Positions 62,510-64,000 of a stretch of DNA of 64,000 nt are shown in pieces. The notes beneath the pieces are model-generated. The model saw only the letters and a list, made by a program, of their open reading frames with translations. It was not told the origin of the DNA and did no database searches. The DNA is from Mycolicibacterium canariasense. Lineage in GTDB: Bacteria > Actinomycetota > Actinomycetes > Mycobacteriales > Mycobacteriaceae. The position numbers and the translations under genes were made by a program. The DNA lies in the NCBI RefSeq assembly GCF_002101555.1, contig NZ_LQOL01000058.1, positions 1 to 64,000 on the forward strand, written 5' to 3'. Every line of letters starts with the position of its first letter. The first letter of the stretch is position 1.

Positions 62510-63172
62510 GTGCAGCTCTATTACGGAGATATCCTGCCGCACCTTCCTGCGCTCCTCACCGGTCTGGCGATCAGCATCGCGGTGAGCACCGCCGCCGCAT
62601 TCGCAGGGGCCGCATTCGGCATCGTCCTCTACCTCGGCCGTGCATCACACGCCCGCGCGCTTCAGGCGTTGGCAGGAACCTACATCGAGGTCGTCCGGAA
62701 CACGCCGCTGCTGCTCCAGTTGTATCTGGTCTTCTTTGCGCTTCCTCAGGTCGGCGTCAACTTGGACCCGGTCGCGGCGGGCATCATGGCCCTGACGATC
62801 AACAACGCCGCCTACATGGCCGAGATCTACCGTGCCGGCTTCGAATCGGTACCGAACGGCCTACGCGAGGCAGGGGGCGCGTTGGGTCTCAGTGGGCGCG
62901 ACACCTTCCTGCGGGTGCTGTTGCCGCCGGCGGTGCGCAACGTCCTGCCGGCCATCACCAACCAGACGATCCTGCTGTTTCTCGCCTCCTCAGTCACCTC
63001 GGTGATCGCGTTGCCGGACCTCATGCACGTGATGCTGGGAATCACGTCGACCACGTTTCGGACCATCGAGACGTTGACCGTCGGCGGGGTGTTGTATTTC
63101 GGCGTCGCATTCCTCATCGCGAGCATCTCGCGGCTGGTGGAAACCAGAGTCATCAAATGGAAGGTGGCGTGA
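62510..63172 (+). CDS. Amino-acid ABC transporter permease, His/Glu/Gln type
   Basis: The 220-residue membrane protein has about five helices and the conserved EAA loop, here EAGGALGLSGRDTFLRVLLPPAVRNVLPAI, plus VVRNTPLLLQLYLVFF. I start at GTG 62510; an in-frame start further upstream overlaps the binding-protein gene. The following permease begins in the last base of its stop (TGATG). Import of a polar amino acid or similar cation or anion is expected. Confidence 0.88.
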   Translation: MQLYYGDILPHLPALLTGLAISIAVSTAAAFAGAAFGIVLYLGRASHARALQALAGTYIEVVRNTPLLLQLYLVFFALPQVGVNLDPVAAGIMALTINNAAYMAEIYRAGFESVPNGLREAGGALGLSGRDTFLRVLLPPAVRNVLPAITNQTILLFLASSVTSVIALPDLMHVMLGITSTTFRTIETLTVGGVLYFGVAFLIASISRLVETRVIKWKVA

Positions 63173-63879
63173 TGTTCCAGGCGATCGGCTGGCAGCACCT
63201 GTCGTTGATCCTGCGCGGAGCCGTTGTCACAGTCCAGATCTGTGTGCTCTCGGTGCTTTTCGGCGGTCTCCTGGGGCTGTTCATCGGGTTGATGGCAGCG
63301 GGAACCGTGCGCACGTTGCGCTGGATCAGCGCCGTCTATGTCGCGGTCATACGTGGCGTGCCAGTGCTCCTGATCATCTTCTTCGTCTACTTCGGCATCC
63401 CACTGCTCGTCCCCGGCAGCAGCCTTGCCGAGTATTGGGCTGCGGTGATCGCGCTGTCCATTTTCGCATCCGCGTATGTCGCCGAACTGGTCCGCGGCAG
63501 CATTCAGGCGTTGCCACGCGGGCAGATCGAGGCGGCGGAGGCGCTCGGGCTGTCCTATGTGGATCGGATGCGGTGGGTCATCCTGCCGCAGGCGGCCCGA
63601 GTGATCGTGCCACCGGGCGTCGGGTTCCTCGTGGTGCTCATCAAGGACAGCTCACTGGTCGCAGTCATCGGCTTGATCGAGCTCACCAGGGCGGCCAACA
63701 TCGTGAGCTCCCAGACCGCGGACCCGATCCTCGCGTACACCCTCGTCGGCGCGTTCTACTTCGCCATCTGCTATGTCCTGTCGGCTCTGTCCCGGCGCTA
63801 TGAACGCCGCCTCGGCCGAAAAATGCCAGCGCCGACAGTCGGCGACGCGCTCACTACGTCGATAGGAGCAAAGAAGTGA
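63172..63879 (+). CDS. Amino-acid ABC transporter permease, second subunit
   Basis: The 235-residue membrane protein has VIRGVPVLLIIFFVYFG and the EAA loop EAAEALGLSYVDRMRWVILPQAARVIVP, so it is the sister of the previous permease and makes the heterodimeric channel. ATG start shares TGATG with it. The ATPase gene starts within its stop codon (GTGA). Confidence 0.88.
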   Translation: MFQAIGWQHLSLILRGAVVTVQICVLSVLFGGLLGLFIGLMAAGTVRTLRWISAVYVAVIRGVPVLLIIFFVYFGIPLLVPGSSLAEYWAAVIALSIFASAYVAELVRGSIQALPRGQIEAAEALGLSYVDRMRWVILPQAARVIVPPGVGFLVVLIKDSSLVAVIGLIELTRAANIVSSQTADPILAYTLVGAFYFAICYVLSALSRRYERRLGRKMPAPTVGDALTTSIGAKK

Positions 63880-64000
63880 TCCAGATCAACGAGCTTCGGC
63901 TGAGCTTCGGTGACGTGGAAGTCCTCCGCGGTATCACGTGCACCGTGGCCGAGCGTGAGGTTGTCTGCATCATCGGCGCCTCCGGGTCGGGCAAGAGCAC
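63876..64000 (+). CDS. Amino-acid ABC transporter ATP-binding protein, 5' part only
   Basis: The first 41 residues are inside the window: INELRLSFGDVEVLRGI and the complete Walker A start IGASGSGKS, cut off at the edge. GTG start within GTGA of the permease, with AGGAG upstream. It would be the ATPase of the importer. Confidence 0.87.
   Translation, partial: MIQINELRLSFGDVEVLRGITCTVAEREVVCIIGASGSGKS

Overview
The window reads as chromosomal DNA of a mycobacterium, most likely a rapid grower of the Mycolicibacterium type. Base composition is very GC-rich, many starts are GTG, and 4-nt start/stop overlaps are common. Much of the gene order matches what I know of the M. tuberculosis Rv1547-Rv1614 stretch: dnaE1, ilvA, treZ-treY-treX with an acyltransferase, bioA-bioF-bioD, bioB with its small partner, a lipase and a Nudix regulator, nadABC, hisDCBHA-impA-hisFI, bcpB, trpE-trpCBA and lgt. 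No rRNA, complete tRNA, CRISPR array or recognisable transposase gene is visible.

Layout. 1-6.3 kb holds surface-glycan and export genes: a decaying glycosyltransferase copy, UDP-glucose dehydrogenase, a GT2 glycosyltransferase, and a leftward drrABC-like ABC exporter. 6.3-13.5 kb has dnaE1, an HTTM membrane protein with a partner, an intact paralogue of the first glycosyltransferase, and two membrane proteins. 13.5-23.1 kb has ilvA and the leftward acyltransferase-treX-treY-treZ operon. 23.2-31.0 kb is the biotin region: bioA, bioF, bioD, bioQ, bioB, bsaP, plus a small regulator/membrane/mycothiol-enzyme group. 31.1-36.3 kb is accessory: a formyltransferase, a TupA-like ATP-grasp protein, a PGRS-like glycine-rich secreted protein and a lipase. 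36.3-40.6 kb is the NAD de novo operon with its divergent Nudix regulator. 40.6-42.3 kb has a TetR, a LysE/RhtB exporter and an F420-type oxidoreductase. 42.3-48.7 kb is the his operon. 48.7-53.8 kb holds a small secreted protein, a methyltransferase/putative endonuclease pair, a GntR-ABC ATPase pair and a peroxiredoxin. 53.8-60.6 kb is the trp operon running into lgt. 60.8-64 kb is a GntR regulator and an amino-acid-type ABC importer cut by the right edge.

How the genes work together. Biotin: BioA, BioF, BioD and BioB supply the late pathway, and BsaP is the expected iron-sulfur helper of BioB. The TetR repressor BioQ has one identical 13-bp operator before bioF and one in the bioQ-bioB gap. 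NAD: the Nudix regulator (NrtR type) has an inverted repeat placed over its own leaderless promoter and just downstream of the nadA -10. His and trp are linked because no trpF is present, and HisA of this lineage (PriA) serves both pathways. TreX, TreY and TreZ convert glycogen-type glucan to trehalose.

The less ordinary content is: the restriction-modification-like pair between his and trp, the PGRS-type repeat protein lacking a PE domain, the formyltransferase/ATP-grasp pair, several perfect palindromes without a known binding protein, a fresh internal duplication in the acidic tail of Lgt, and a tRNA T-arm-like sequence upstream of a degraded glycosyltransferase copy. I did not find a clearly novel multi-gene system; the best candidates are those listed in the findings.
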